In this document: in pieces, positions 11,312 through 23,887 of the stretch
Layout: each line of letters opens with the position of its first letter
Position numbering within the stretch: position 1 is the first letter of the stretch
From: Coriaria nepalensis
Taxonomy: Eukaryota > Streptophyta > Magnoliopsida > Cucurbitales > Coriariaceae
Length of the DNA: 64,000 bases
NCBI GenBank assembly: GCA_027186245.1
Contig: CP114482.1
Coordinates: 23,455,209-23,519,208, forward strand
Reading direction: 5' to 3'
Translations under genes and position numbers: made by a program
The notes under the pieces: generated by a model
Seen by the model: the letters and a program-made list of their open reading frames with translations, nothing else
Told to the model about the DNA's origin: nothing
Database searches by the model: none

Positions 11312-12570
11312 TGCTTTTTAATGCTAAAATAATGCATTGTTGTCTTCAATAGATTAATTACAAGTTATGTAAGAAAATAATATTTGAATGGTGAAAATAG
11401 AATTCGTTCAAACTAATTTAGAATGATTTAATGACTAGAAGAGACTCCGTGACATGAATTTATGGCAAAAGAAATGCATTGTTCCCTATAATAGATCAAC
11501 TGCAAGTTATGCACGAAAGTCATGTTTAAATGCCGAATTTCATACGAAGTGATTTAGAATGATTTACTGACTAAAAGAGACGCAAAAATATGGCTTGAAC
11601 GGTAAAAAATGCAGAGTTGCCATTAATAGATCAATTGCAAGTTATGCACAAAAGTCGCGTTTTAAATGCAAAAAGAGAATTGGTTCGAAGTGCCTTCAAA
11701 CAATTTAATGATTGAAAAGACTGAGTGATATGCTTTTTAATGCTAAAATAATGCATTGTTGTCTTCAATAGATTAATTACAAGTTTTGTAAGAAAATAAT
11801 GTTTGAAGGGCAAAAATAGAATTCGTTCGAATTAATTTAGAATGATTTAATGACTAAAAGAGACTCAATGACATGACTTTAAGGCTAAACAAATGCATTG
11901 TTGCCTTCAATAGATCTACTGCAAGTTACGCACGAAAGTCATGTTTAAAAACCGAATTTCGTACGAAGTGATTTAGAATGATTTACTGACAATAAAAAGA
12001 CGCAAAAATATGACTTTAAAGCTAAAAAAATGCATAGTTGACGTCAATAGATCAATTGCAAATTATGCATGAAGATGGCGTTCTAAATGCAAAAAGAGAA
12101 TTGGTTCGAAGTGCCTTCAAACAATTTAATGATTGAAAAGACTGAGTGATATGCTTTTTAATGCTAAAATAATGCATTGTTGTCTTCAATAGATTGCTTG
12201 CAAGTTATGTAAGAAAATATTGTTTGAAGGGCAAAAATAGAATTCGTTCGAATTAATTTAGAATGATTTAATGACTAAAAGAGATTCAATGACATGACTT
12301 TAAGGCTAAACAAATGCATTGTTGCCTTCAATAGATCAACTGCAAGTTACGTACGAAAGTCATGTTTAAAGGCCGAATTTCGTTCGAAATGATTTAGAAT
12401 GATTTACTGACTAAAAGAGACGCAAAAATATGGCTTGAACGCTAAAAAAGGCAGAGTTGCCATCAATAGATCAATTGCAAGTTATGCACGAAAGTCGCGT
12501 TTTAAATGCAAAAAGAGAATTGGTTCGAAGTGCCTTCAAACAATTTAATGATTGAAAAGACTGAGTGATA
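11312..12570 (+). repeat. Three units, two matching 421-1259
   Basis: Units at 11312 and 11731 reproduce the rare variants of the units at 421 and 841: tggtgaaaatag, tttatggc, cggtaaaaaatgcag, ccattaatag, gttttgtaag and tctactgc. The unit at 11731 ends in a C2 monomer with gttgacgtcaatag, otherwise seen in the first unit of the window, and has a 2-bp insertion near 11991 (gacaataaaaag). The unit at 12152 combines attgcttgc with aatattg. Confidence 0.83.
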
Positions 12571-15500
12571 TGCTTTTTAATGCTAAAATAATGCATTGTT
12601 GTCTTCAATAGATTAATTACAAGTTATGTGAGAAAATAATAGTTGAAGGGCGAAATTAGAATTCGTTCGAACTAATTTAGAATGATTTAATGACTAGAAG
12701 AGACTCAGTGACATGACTTTAAGGCTAAACAAATGCATTGTTGCCTATAATAGATCAACTGCAAGTTATGCACGAAAGTCATGTTTAAATGCGGAATTTC
12801 ATACGAATTGATTTAGAATGATTTACTGACTAAAAGAGACGCAAAAATATGGCTTGAACGCTAAAAAATGCTGAGTTCCCATCAATAGATCAATTGCAAG
12901 TTATGCACGAAAGTCGCGTTTTAAATGCAAAAAGAGAATTGGTTCGAAGTGCCTTCAAACAATTTAATGATTGAAAAGACTGAGTGATATGCTTTTTAAT
13001 GCTAAAATAATGCATTGTTGTCTTTAATAGATTAATTACAAGTTATGTAAGAAAATATTGTTTGAAGGGCAAAAATAGAATTCGTTCGAATTAATTTAGA
13101 ATGATTTAATGACTAAAAGAGATTCAATGACATGACTTTAAGGCTAAACAAATGCATTGTTGCCTTCAATAGATCAACTGCAAGTTACGTACGAAAGTCA
13201 TGTTTAAAGGCCGAATTTCGTTCGAAATGATTTAGAATGATTTACTGACTAAAAGAGACGCAAAAATATGGCTTGAACGCTAAAAAATGCAGAATTGCCA
13301 TCAATAGATCAATTGCAAGTTATGCACGAAAGTCGCGTTTTAAATGCAAAAAGAGAATTGGTTCGAAGTGCCTTCCAACAATTTAATGATTGAAAAGACT
13401 GAGTGGTATGCTTTTTAATGCTAAAATAATGCATTGTTGTCTTCAGTAGATTAATTACAGGTTATGTAAGAAAATAATATTTGAAGGGCGAAAATAGAAT
13501 TCGTTCGAACTAATTTAGAATGATTTAATGACTAGAAGAGACTCAGTGACATGACTTTAAGGCTAAACAAATGCATTGTTGCCTATTATAGATCAACTGC
13601 AAGTTATGCACGAAAGTCATGTTTAAATGCCGAATTTCATACGAAGTGATTTAGAATGATTTACTGACTAAAAAAGACGCAAAAATATGACTTTAAGGCT
13701 AAAAAAATGCATAGTTGCCATCAATAGATCAATTGCAAATTATGCATGAAGATGGCGTTCTAAATGCAAAAAGAGAATTGGTTCGAAGTGCCTTCAAACA
13801 ATTTAATGATTGAAAAGACTGAGTGATATGCTTTTTAATGCTAAAATAATGCATTGTTGTCTTCAATAGATTAATTACAAGTTATGTAAGAAAATAATGT
13901 TTGAAGGGCAAAAATAGAATTCGTTCGAATTAATTTAGAATGATTTAATGACTAAAAGAGATTCAATGACATGACTTTAAGGCTAAATAAATGCATCGTT
14001 GCCTTCAATAGATCAACTGCAAGTTACGTACGAAAGTCATGTTTAAAGGCCGAATTTCGTTCGAAATGATTTAGAATGATTTACTGACTAAAAGAGATGC
14101 CAAAATATGGCTTGAACGCGAAAAAAGGCAGAGTTGCCATCAATAGATCAATTGCAAGTTATGCACGAAAGTCGCGTTTTAAATGCAAAAAGAGAATTGG
14201 TTCGAAGTGCCTTCAAACAATTTAATGATTGAAAAGACTGAGTGATATGCTTTTTAATGCTAAAATAATGCATTGTTGTCTTTAATAGATTAATTACAAG
14301 TTATGTAAGAAAATATTGTTTGAAGGGCAAAAATAGAATTCGTTCGAATTAATTTAGAATGATTTAATGACTAAAAGAGATTCAATGACATGACTTTAAG
14401 GCTAAACAAATGCATTGTTGCCTTCAATAGATCAACTGCAAGTTACGTACGAAAGTCATGTTTAAAGGCCGAATTTCGTTCGAAATGATTTAGAATGATT
14501 TACTGACTAAAAGAGACGCAAAAATATGGCTTGAACGCTAAAAAATGCAGAATTGCCATCAATAGATCAATTGCAAGTTATGCACGAAAGTCGCGTTTTA
14601 AATGCAAAAAGAGAATTGGTTCGAAGTGCCTTCCAACAATTTAATGATTGAAAAGACTGAGTGGTATGCTTTTTAATGCTAAAATAATGCATTGTTGTCT
14701 TCAATAGATTAATTACAAGTTATGTAAGAAAATAATGTTTGAAGGGCAAAATAGAATTCGTTCGAATTAATTTAGAATGATTTAATGACTAAAAGAGATT
14801 CAATGACATGACTTTAAGGCTAAACAAATGCATTGTTGCCTATAATAGATCAACTGCAAGTTATGCACGAAAGTCATGTTTAAATGCGGAATTTCATACG
14901 AATTGATTTAGAATGATTTACTGACTAAAAGAGACGCAAAAATATGGCTTGAACGCTAAAAAATGCTGAGTTCCCATCAATAGATCAATTGCAAGTTATG
15001 CACGAAAGTCGCGTTTTAAATGCAAAAAGAGAATTGGTTCGAAGTGCCTTCAAACAATTTAATGATTGAAAAGACTGAGTGATATGCTTTTTAATGCTAA
15101 AATAATGCATTGTTGTCTTTAATAGATTAATTACAAGTTATGTAAGAAAATATTGTTTGAAGGGCAAAAATAGAATTCGTTCGAATTAATTTAGAATGAT
15201 TTAATGACTAAAAGAGATTCAATGACATGACTTTAAGGCTAAACAAATGCATTGTTGCCTTCAATAGATCAACTGCAAGTTACGTACGAAAGTCATGTTT
15301 AAAGGCCGAATTTCGTTCGAAATGATTTAGAATGATTTACTGACTAAAAGAGACGCAAAAATATGGCTTGAACGCTAAAAAATGCAGAATTGCCATCAAT
15401 AGATCAATTGCAAGTTATGCACGAAAGTCGCGTTTTAAATGCAAAAAGAGAATTGGTTCGAAGTGCCTTCCAACAATTTAATGATTGAAAAGACTGAGTG

Positions 15501-18019
15501 GTATGCTTTTTAATGCTAAAATAATGCATTGTTGTCTTCAGTAGATTAATTACAGGTTATGTAAGAAAATAATATTTGAAGGGCGAAAATAGAATTCGTT
15601 CGAACTAATTTAGAATGATTTAATGACTAGAAGAGACTCAGTGACATGACTTTAAGGCTAAACAAATGCATTGTTGCCTATTATAGATCAACTGCAAGTT
15701 ATGCACGAAAGTCATGTTTAAATGCCGAATTTCATACGAAGTGATTTAGAATGATTTACTGACTAAAAAAGACGCAAAAATATGACTTTAAGGCTAAAAA
15801 AATGCATAGTTGCCATCAATAGATCAATTGCAAATTATGCATGAAGATGGCGTTCTAAATGCAAAAAGAGAATTGGTTCGAAGTGCCTTCAAACAATTTA
15901 ATGATTGAAAAGACTGAGTGATATGCTTTTTAATGCTAAAATAATGCATTGTTGTCTTCAGTAGATTAATTACAGGTTATGTAAGAAAATAATATTTGAA
16001 GGGCGAAAATAGAATTCGTTCGAACTAATTTAGAATGATTTAATGACTAGAAGAGACTCAGTGACATGACTTTAAGGCTAAACAAATGCATTGTTGCCTA
16101 TTATAGATCAACTGCAAGTTATGCACGAAAGTCATGTTTAAATGCCGAATTTCATACGAAGTGATTTAGAATGATTTACTGACTAAAAAAGACGCAAAAA
16201 TATGACTTTAAGGCTAAAAAAATGCATAGTTGCCATCAATAGATCAATTGCAAATTATGCATGAAGATGGCGTTCTAAATGCAAAAAGAGAATTGGTTCG
16301 AAGTGCCTTCAAACAATTTAATGATTGAAAAGACTGAGTGATATGCTTTTTAATGCTAAAATAATGCATTGTTGTCTTCAATAGATTAATTACAAGTTAT
16401 GTAAGAAAATAATGTTTGAAGGGCAAAAATAGAATTCGTTCGAATTAATTTAGAATGATTTAATGACTAAAAGAGATTCAATGACATGACTTTAAGGCTA
16501 AACAAATGCATCGTTGCCTTCAATAGATCAACTGCAAGTTACGTACGAAAGTCATGTTTAAAGGCCGAATTTCGTTCGAAATGATTTAGAATGATTTACT
16601 GACTAAAAGAGATGCCAAAATATGGCTTGAACGCGAAAAAAGGCAGAGTTGCCATCAATAGATCAATTGCAAGTTATGCACGAAAGTCGCGTTTTAAATG
16701 CAAAAAGAGAATTGGTTCGAAGTGCCTTCAAACAATTTAATGATTGAAAAGACTGAGTGATATGCTTTTTAATGCTAAAATAATGCATTGTTGTCTTCAA
16801 TAGATTAATTACAAGTTATGTGAGAAAATAATAGTTGAAGGGCGAAATTAGAATTCGTTCGAACTAATTTAGAATGATTTAATGACTAGAAGAGACTCAG
16901 TGACATGACTTTAAGGCTAAACAAATGCATTGTTGGCTATAATAGATCAACTGCAAGTTATGCACGAAAGTCATGTTTAAATGCGGAATTTCATACGAAT
17001 TGATTTAGAATGATTTACTGACTAAAAGAGACGCAAAAATATGGCTTGAACGCTAAAAAATGCTGAGTTCCCATCAATAGATCAATTGCAAGTTATGCAC
17101 GAAAGTCGCGTTTTAAATGCAAAAAGAGAATTGGTTCGAAGTGCCTTCAAACAATTTAATGATTGAAAAGACTGAGTGATATGCTTTTTAATGCTAAAAT
17201 AATGCATTGTTGTCTTTAATAGATTAATTACAAGTTATGTAAGAAAATATTGTTTGAAGGGCAAAAATAGAATTCGTTCGAATTAATTTAGAATGATTTA
17301 ATGACTAAAAGAGATTCAATGACATGACTTTAAGGCTAAACAAATGCATTGTTGCCTTCAATAGATCAACTGCAAGTTACGTACGAAAGTCATGTTTAAA
17401 GGCCGAATTTCGTTCGAAATGATTTAGAATGATTTACTGACTAAAAGAGACGCAAAAATATGGCTTGAACGCTAAAAAATGCTGAGTTCCCATCAATAGA
17501 TCAATTGCAAGTTATGCACGAAAGTCGCGTTTTAAATGCAAAAAGAGAATTGGTTCGAAGTGCCTTCAAACAATTTAATGATTGAAAAGACTGAGTGATA
17601 TGCTTTTTAATGCTAAAATAATGCATTGTTGTCTTTAATAGATTAATTACAAGTTATGTAAGAAAATATTGTTTGAAGGGCAAAAATAGAATTCGTTCGA
17701 ATTAATTTAGAATGATTTAATGACTAAAAGAGATTCAATGACATGACTTTAAGGCTAAACAAATGCATTGTTGCCTTCAATAGATCAACTGCAAGTTACG
17801 TACGAAAGTCATGTTTAAAGGCCGAATTTCGTTCGAAATGATTTAGAATGATTTACTGACTAAAAGAGACGCAAAAATATGGCTTGAACGCTAAAAAAGG
17901 CAGAGTTGCCATCAATAGATCAATTGCAAGTTATGCACGAAAGTCGCGTTTTAAATGCAAAAAGAGAATTGGTTCGAAGTGCCTTCAAACAATTTAATGA
18001 TTGAAAAGACTGAGTGATA
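12571..18019 (+). repeat. 13-unit segment (about 5.45 kb), copy 1
   Basis: Thirteen units start at 12571. The first carries tgtgagaaaataatagttg and gaaattag, the second is the aatattg type, and the third has ttcagtagattaattacagg and cctattatag. Later units carry gatgccaaaatatgg and gcatcgttgcc. The same order begins again at 18020, 5449 bp later. The unit at 15924 is an extra copy of the unit at 15504 that is missing from the second segment. Another tgtgagaaaataatag unit lies at 16763, three units before the repeat restarts. Confidence 0.87.
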
Positions 18020-21000
18020 TGCTTTTTAATGCTAAAATAATGCATTGTTGTCTTCAATAGATTAATTACAAGTTATGTGAGAAAATAATAGTTGAAGGGC
18101 GAAATTAGAATTCGTTCGAACTAATTTAGAATGATTTAATGACTAGAAGAGACTCAGTGACATGACTTTAAGGCTAAACAAATGCATTGTTGCCTATAAT
18201 AGATCAACTGCAAGTTATGCACGAAAGTCATGTTTAAATGCGGAATTTCATACGAATTGATTTAGAATGATTTACTGACTAAAAGAGACGCAAAAATATG
18301 GCTTGAACGCTAAAAAATGCTGAGTTCCCATCAATAGATCAATTGCAAGTTATGCACGAAAGTCGCGTTTTAAATGCAAAAAGAGAATTGGTTCGAAGTG
18401 CCTTCAAACAATTTAATGATTGAAAAGACTGAGTGATATGCTTTTTAATGCTAAAATAATGCATTGTTGTCTTTAATAGATTAATTACAAGTTATGTAAG
18501 AAAATATTGTTTGAAGGGCAAAAATAGAATTCGTTCGAATTAATTTAGAATGATTTAATGACTAAAAGAGATTCAATGACATGACTTTAAGGCTAAACAA
18601 ATGCATTGTTGCCTTCAATAGATCAACTGCAAGTTACGTACGAAAGTCATGTTTAAAGGCCGAATTTCGTTCGAAATGATTTAGAATGATTTACTGACTA
18701 AAAGAGACGCAAAAATATGGCTTGAACGCTAAAAAATGCAGAATTGCCATCAATAGATCAATTGCAAGTTATGCACGAAAGTCGCGTTTTAAATGCAAAA
18801 AGAGAATTGGTTCGAAGTGCCTTCCAACAATTTAATGATTGAAAAGACTGAGTGGTATGCTTTTTAATGCTAAAATAATGCATTGTTGTCTTCAGTAGAT
18901 TAATTACAGGTTATGTAAGAAAATAATATTTGAAGGGCGAAAATAGAATTCGTTCGAACTAATTTAGAATGATTTAATGACTAGAAGAGACTCAGTGACA
19001 TGACTTTAAGGCTAAACAAATGCATTGTTGCCTATTATAGATCAACTGCAAGTTATGCACGAAAGTCATGTTTAAATGCCGAATTTCATACGAAGTGATT
19101 TAGAATGATTTACTGACTAAAAAAGACGCAAAAATATGACTTTAAGGCTAAAAAAATGCATAGTTGCCATCAATAGATCAATTGCAAATTATGCATGAAG
19201 ATGGCGTTCTAAATGCAAAAAGAGAATTGGTTCGAAGTGCCTTCAAACAATTTAATGATTGAAAAGACTGAGTGATATGCTTTTTAATGCTAAAATAATG
19301 CATTGTTGTCTTCAATAGATTAATTACAAGTTATGTAAGAAAATAATGTTTGAAGGGCAAAAATAGAATTCGTTCGAATTAATTTAGAATGATTTAATGA
19401 CTAAAAGAGATTCAATGACATGACTTTAAGGCTAAACAAATGCATCGTTGCCTTCAATAGATCAACTGCAAGTTACGTACGAAAGTCATGTTTAAAGGCC
19501 GAATTTCGTTCGAAATGATTTAGAATGATTTACTGACTAAAAGAGATGCCAAAATATGGCTTGAACGCGAAAAAAGGCAGAGTTGCCATCAATAGATCAA
19601 TTGCAAGTTATGCACGAAAGTCGCGTTTTAAATGCAAAAAGAGAATTGGTTCGAAGTGCCTTCAAACAATTTAATGATTGAAAAGACTGAGTGATATGCT
19701 TTTTAATGCTAAAATAATGCATTGTTGTCTTTAATAGATTAATTACAAGTTATGTAAGAAAATATTGTTTGAAGGGCAAAAATAGAATTCGTTCGAATTA
19801 ATTTAGAATGATTTAATGACTAAAAGAGATTCAATGACATGACTTTAAGGCTAAACAAATGCATTGTTGCCTTCAATAGATCAACTGCAAGTTACGTACG
19901 AAAGTCATGTTTAAAGGCCGAATTTCGTTCGAAATGATTTAGAATGATTTACTGACTAAAAGAGACGCAAAAATATGGCTTGAACGCTAAAAAATGCAGA
20001 ATTGCCATCAATAGATCAATTGCAAGTTATGCACGAAAGTCGCGTTTTAAATGCAAAAAGAGAATTGGTTCGAAGTGCCTTCCAACAATTTAATGATTGA
20101 AAAGACTGAGTGGTATGCTTTTTAATGCTAAAATAATGCATTGTTGTCTTCAATAGATTAATTACAAGTTATGTAAGAAAATAATGTTTGAAGGGCAAAA
20201 ATAGAATTCGTTCGAATTAATTTAGAATGATTTAATGACTAAAAGAGATTCAATGACATGACTTTAAGGCTAAACAAATGCATTGTTGCCTATAATAGAT
20301 CAACTGCAAGTTATGCACGAAAGTCATGTTTAAATGCGGAATTTCATACGAATTGATTTAGAATGATTTACTGACTAAAAGAGACGCAAAAATATGGCTT
20401 GAACGCTAAAAAATGCTGAGTTCCCATCAATAGATCAATTGCAAGTTATGCACGAAAGTCGCGTTTTAAATGCAAAAAGAGAATTGGTTCGAAGTGCCTT
20501 CAAACAATTTAATGATTGAAAAGACTGAGTGATATGCTTTTTAATGCTAAAATAATGCATTGTTGTCTTTAATAGATTAATTACAAGTTATGTAAGAAAA
20601 TATTGTTTGAAGGGCAAAAATAGAATTCGTTCGAATTAATTTAGAATGATTTAATGACTAAAAGAGATTCAATGACATGACTTTAAGGCTAAACAAATGC
20701 ATTGTTGCCTTCAATAGATCAACTGCAAGTTACGTACGAAAGTCATGTTTAAAGGCCGAATTTCGTTCGAAATGATTTAGAATGATTTACTGACTAAAAG
20801 AGACGCAAAAATATGGCTTGAACGCTAAAAAATGCAGAATTGCCATCAATAGATCAATTGCAAGTTATGCACGAAAGTCGCGTTTTAAATGCAAAAAGAG
20901 AATTGGTTCGAAGTGCCTTCCAACAATTTAATGATTGAAAAGACTGAGTGGTATGCTTTTTAATGCTAAAATAATGCATTGTTGTCTTCAGTAGATTAAT

Positions 21001-21792
21001 TACAGGTTATGTAAGAAAATAATATTTGAAGGGCGAAAATAGAATTCGTTCGAACTAATTTAGAATGATTTAATGACTAGAAGAGACTCAGTGACATGAC
21101 TTTAAGGCTAAACAAATGCATTGTTACCTATAATAGATCAACTGCAAGTTATGCACGAAAGTCATGTTTAAATGCCGAATTTCATACGAAGTGATTTAGA
21201 ATGATTTACTGACTAAAAAAGACGCAAAAATATGACTTTAAGGCTAAAAAAATGCATAGTTGCCATCAATAGATCAATTGCAAATTATGCATGAAGATGG
21301 CGTTCTAAATGCAAAAAGAGAATTGGTTCGAAGTGCCTTCAAACAATTTAATGATTGAAAAGACTGAGTGATATGCTTTTTAATGCTAAAATAATGCATT
21401 GTTGTCTTCAATAGATTAATTACAAGTTATGTAAGAAAATAATGTTTGAAGGGCAAAAATAGAATTCGTTCGAATTAATTTAGAATGATTTAATGACTAA
21501 AAGAGATTCAATGACATGACTTTAAGGCTAAACAAATGCATCGTTGCCTTCAATAGATCAACTGCAAGTTACGTACGAAAGTCATGTTTAAAGGCCGAAT
21601 TTCGTTCGAAATGATTTAGAATGATTTACTGACTAAAAGAGATGCCAAAATATGGCTTGAACGCGAAAAAAGGCAGAGTTGCCATCAATAGATCAATTGC
21701 AAGTTATGCACGAAAGTCGCGTTTTAAATGCAAAAAGAGAATTGGTTCGAAGTGCCTTCAAACAATTTAATGATTGAAAAGACTGAGTGATA
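18020..21792 (+). repeat. 13-unit segment, copy 2 (first nine units)
   Basis: Nine units from 18020 follow the order of 12571-16762, with one unit fewer because the 15504/15924 pair is single here (20954). Shared private variants include gaaattag, ttcagtag with attacagg, gatgccaaaatatgg and atgcggaatttcatacg. Small differences include gggcaaaatag at 14741 against gggcaaaaatag here, and ttgttacctataatag near 21121 against ttgttgcctattatag near 15661. The match ends at 21793, where another unit type follows. Confidence 0.87.
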
Positions 21793-23049
21793 TGCTTTTT
21801 AATGCTAAAATAATGCATTGTTGTCTTCAATAGATTAATTACAAGTGTTGTAAGAAAATAATATTTGAATGGCGAAAATAGAATTCGTTCGAACTAATTT
21901 AGAATGATTTAATGACTAAAAGAGATTCAATGACATGACTTTAAGGCTAAACAAATGCATTGTTGCCTTCAATAGATCAACTGCAAGTTACGTATGAAAG
22001 TCATGTTTGGAGGCCGAATTTCGTTCGAAATGATTTAGAATGATTTACTGACTAAAAGAGACGCAAAAATATGGCTTGAACGCTAAAAAATGCAGAGTTG
22101 CCATCAATAGATCAATTGCAAGTTATGCACGAAAGTTGCGTTTTAAATGGAAAAAGAGAATTGGTTCGAAGTGCCTTCAAACAATTTAATGATTGAAAAG
22201 ACTGAGTGACATGCTTTTTAATGCTAAAATAATGCATTATTGTCTTCAATGGATTAATTACAAGTTATGTAAGAAAATATTGTTTGAAGGGCAAAAATAG
22301 AATTCGTTCGAATTAATTTAGAATGATTTAATGACTAAAAGAGATTCAATGACATGACTTTAAGGCTAAACAAATGCATTGTTGCCTTCAATAGATCAAC
22401 TGCAAGTTACGTATGAAAGTCATGTTTAAAGGCCGAATTTTGTTCGAAATGATTTAGAATGATTTACTGACTAAAAGAGACGCAAAAATATAGCTTGAAC
22501 GCTAAAAAATGCAGAGTTGCCATCAATAGATCAATTGCAAGTTATGCACGAAAGTCGCGTTTTAAATGGAAAAAGAGAATTGGTTCGAAGTGCCTTCCAA
22601 CAATTTAATGATTGAAAAGACTGAGTGATATGCTTTTTAATGCTAAAATAATGCATTGTTGTCTTCAATAGATTAATTACAAGTGTTGTAAGAAAATAAT
22701 ATTTGAATGGCGAAAATAGAATTCGTTCGAACTAATTTAGAATGATTTAATGACTACAAGAGACTCCGTGATATGAATTTAAGGCTAAAGAAATGCATTG
22801 TTCCCTATAATAGATCAACTGCAAGTTATGCACGAAAGTCATGTTTAAATGCCGAATTTCATACGAAGTGATTTAGAATGATTTACTGACTAAAAGAGAC
22901 ACAAAAATATGGCTTGAATGCTAAAAAAGGCAGAGTTGCCATCAATAGATCAATTGCAAGTTATGCACGAAACTCGCGTTTTAAATGCAAAAAGAGAATT
23001 GGTTCGAAGTGCCTTCAAACAATTTAATGATTGAAAAGACTGAGTGATA
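21793..23049 (+). repeat. Three-unit block with a distant relative at 39824
   Basis: Units at 21793, 22212 and 22631 carry acaagtgttgtaag with gattcaatg, catgtttggaggccg, gaattttgttcgaaatg and gagactccgtg in that order. The same series with slight changes occurs at 39824, 40243 and 40662, an offset of 18031 bp (43 units). The private combination of a Q-type A start with a different A end marks both places. There is no gene content. Confidence 0.82.
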
Positions 23050-23887
23050 TGCTTTTTAATGCTAAAATAATGCATTGTTGTCTTTAATAGATTAATTACA
23101 AGTTATGTAAGAAAATAATGTTTGAAGGGCAAAAATAGAATTCGTTCGAATTAATTTAGAATGATTTAATGACTAAAGGAGATTCAATGACATGACTTTA
23201 AGGCTAAACAAATGCATTGTTGCCTTCAATAGATCAACTGCAAGTTACGTACGAAAGTCATGTTTAAAAACCGAATTTCGTTCGAAGTGATTTAGAATGA
23301 TTTACTGACTAAAAGAGACGCAAAAATATGGCTTGAACGCTAAAAAAGGCAGAGTTGCCATCAATAGATCAATTGCAAGTTATGCACGAAAGTCGCGTTT
23401 TAAATGCAAAAAGAGAATTGGTTCGAAGTGCATTCAAACAATTTAATGACTGAAAAGACTGAGTGATATGCTTTTTAATGCTAAAATAATGCATTGTTGT
23501 CTTCAATAGATTAATTACAAGTTATGTAAGAAAATAATGTTTGAAGGGCGAAAATAGAATTCGGTCGAATTAATTTAGAATGATTTAATGACTAAAAGAG
23601 ATTCAATGACATGACTTTAAGGCTAAACAAATGCATTGTTGCCTTCAATAGATCAACTGCAAGTTATGTATGAAAGTCATGTTTAAAGGCCGAATTTCGT
23701 TCGAAATGATTTAGAATGATTTACTGACTAAAAAAGACGCAAAAATATGGCTTGAACGCTAAAAAAGGCAGAGTTGCCATCAATAGATCAATTGCAAGTT
23801 ATGCACGAAAGTCGCGTTTTAAATGGAAAAAGAGAATTGGTTCGAAGTGCCTTCAAACAATTTAATGATTGAAAAGACTAAGTGATA
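23050..23887 (+). repeat. Two connecting units
   Basis: The unit at 23050 has tgtctttaatag, ctaaaggagattc and aaaaccgaatttcg. The unit at 23469 has gaattcggtcgaatt and ttatgtatgaaagtc. The latter combination recurs at 25985 and 32275. No longer period is apparent across this stretch. Confidence 0.72.

Noticed and set aside
11631..11813. Minus-strand open frame of 60 codons
   Set aside because: This is the repeat counterpart of 741-923, differing by one residue. It is a by-product of the satellite.
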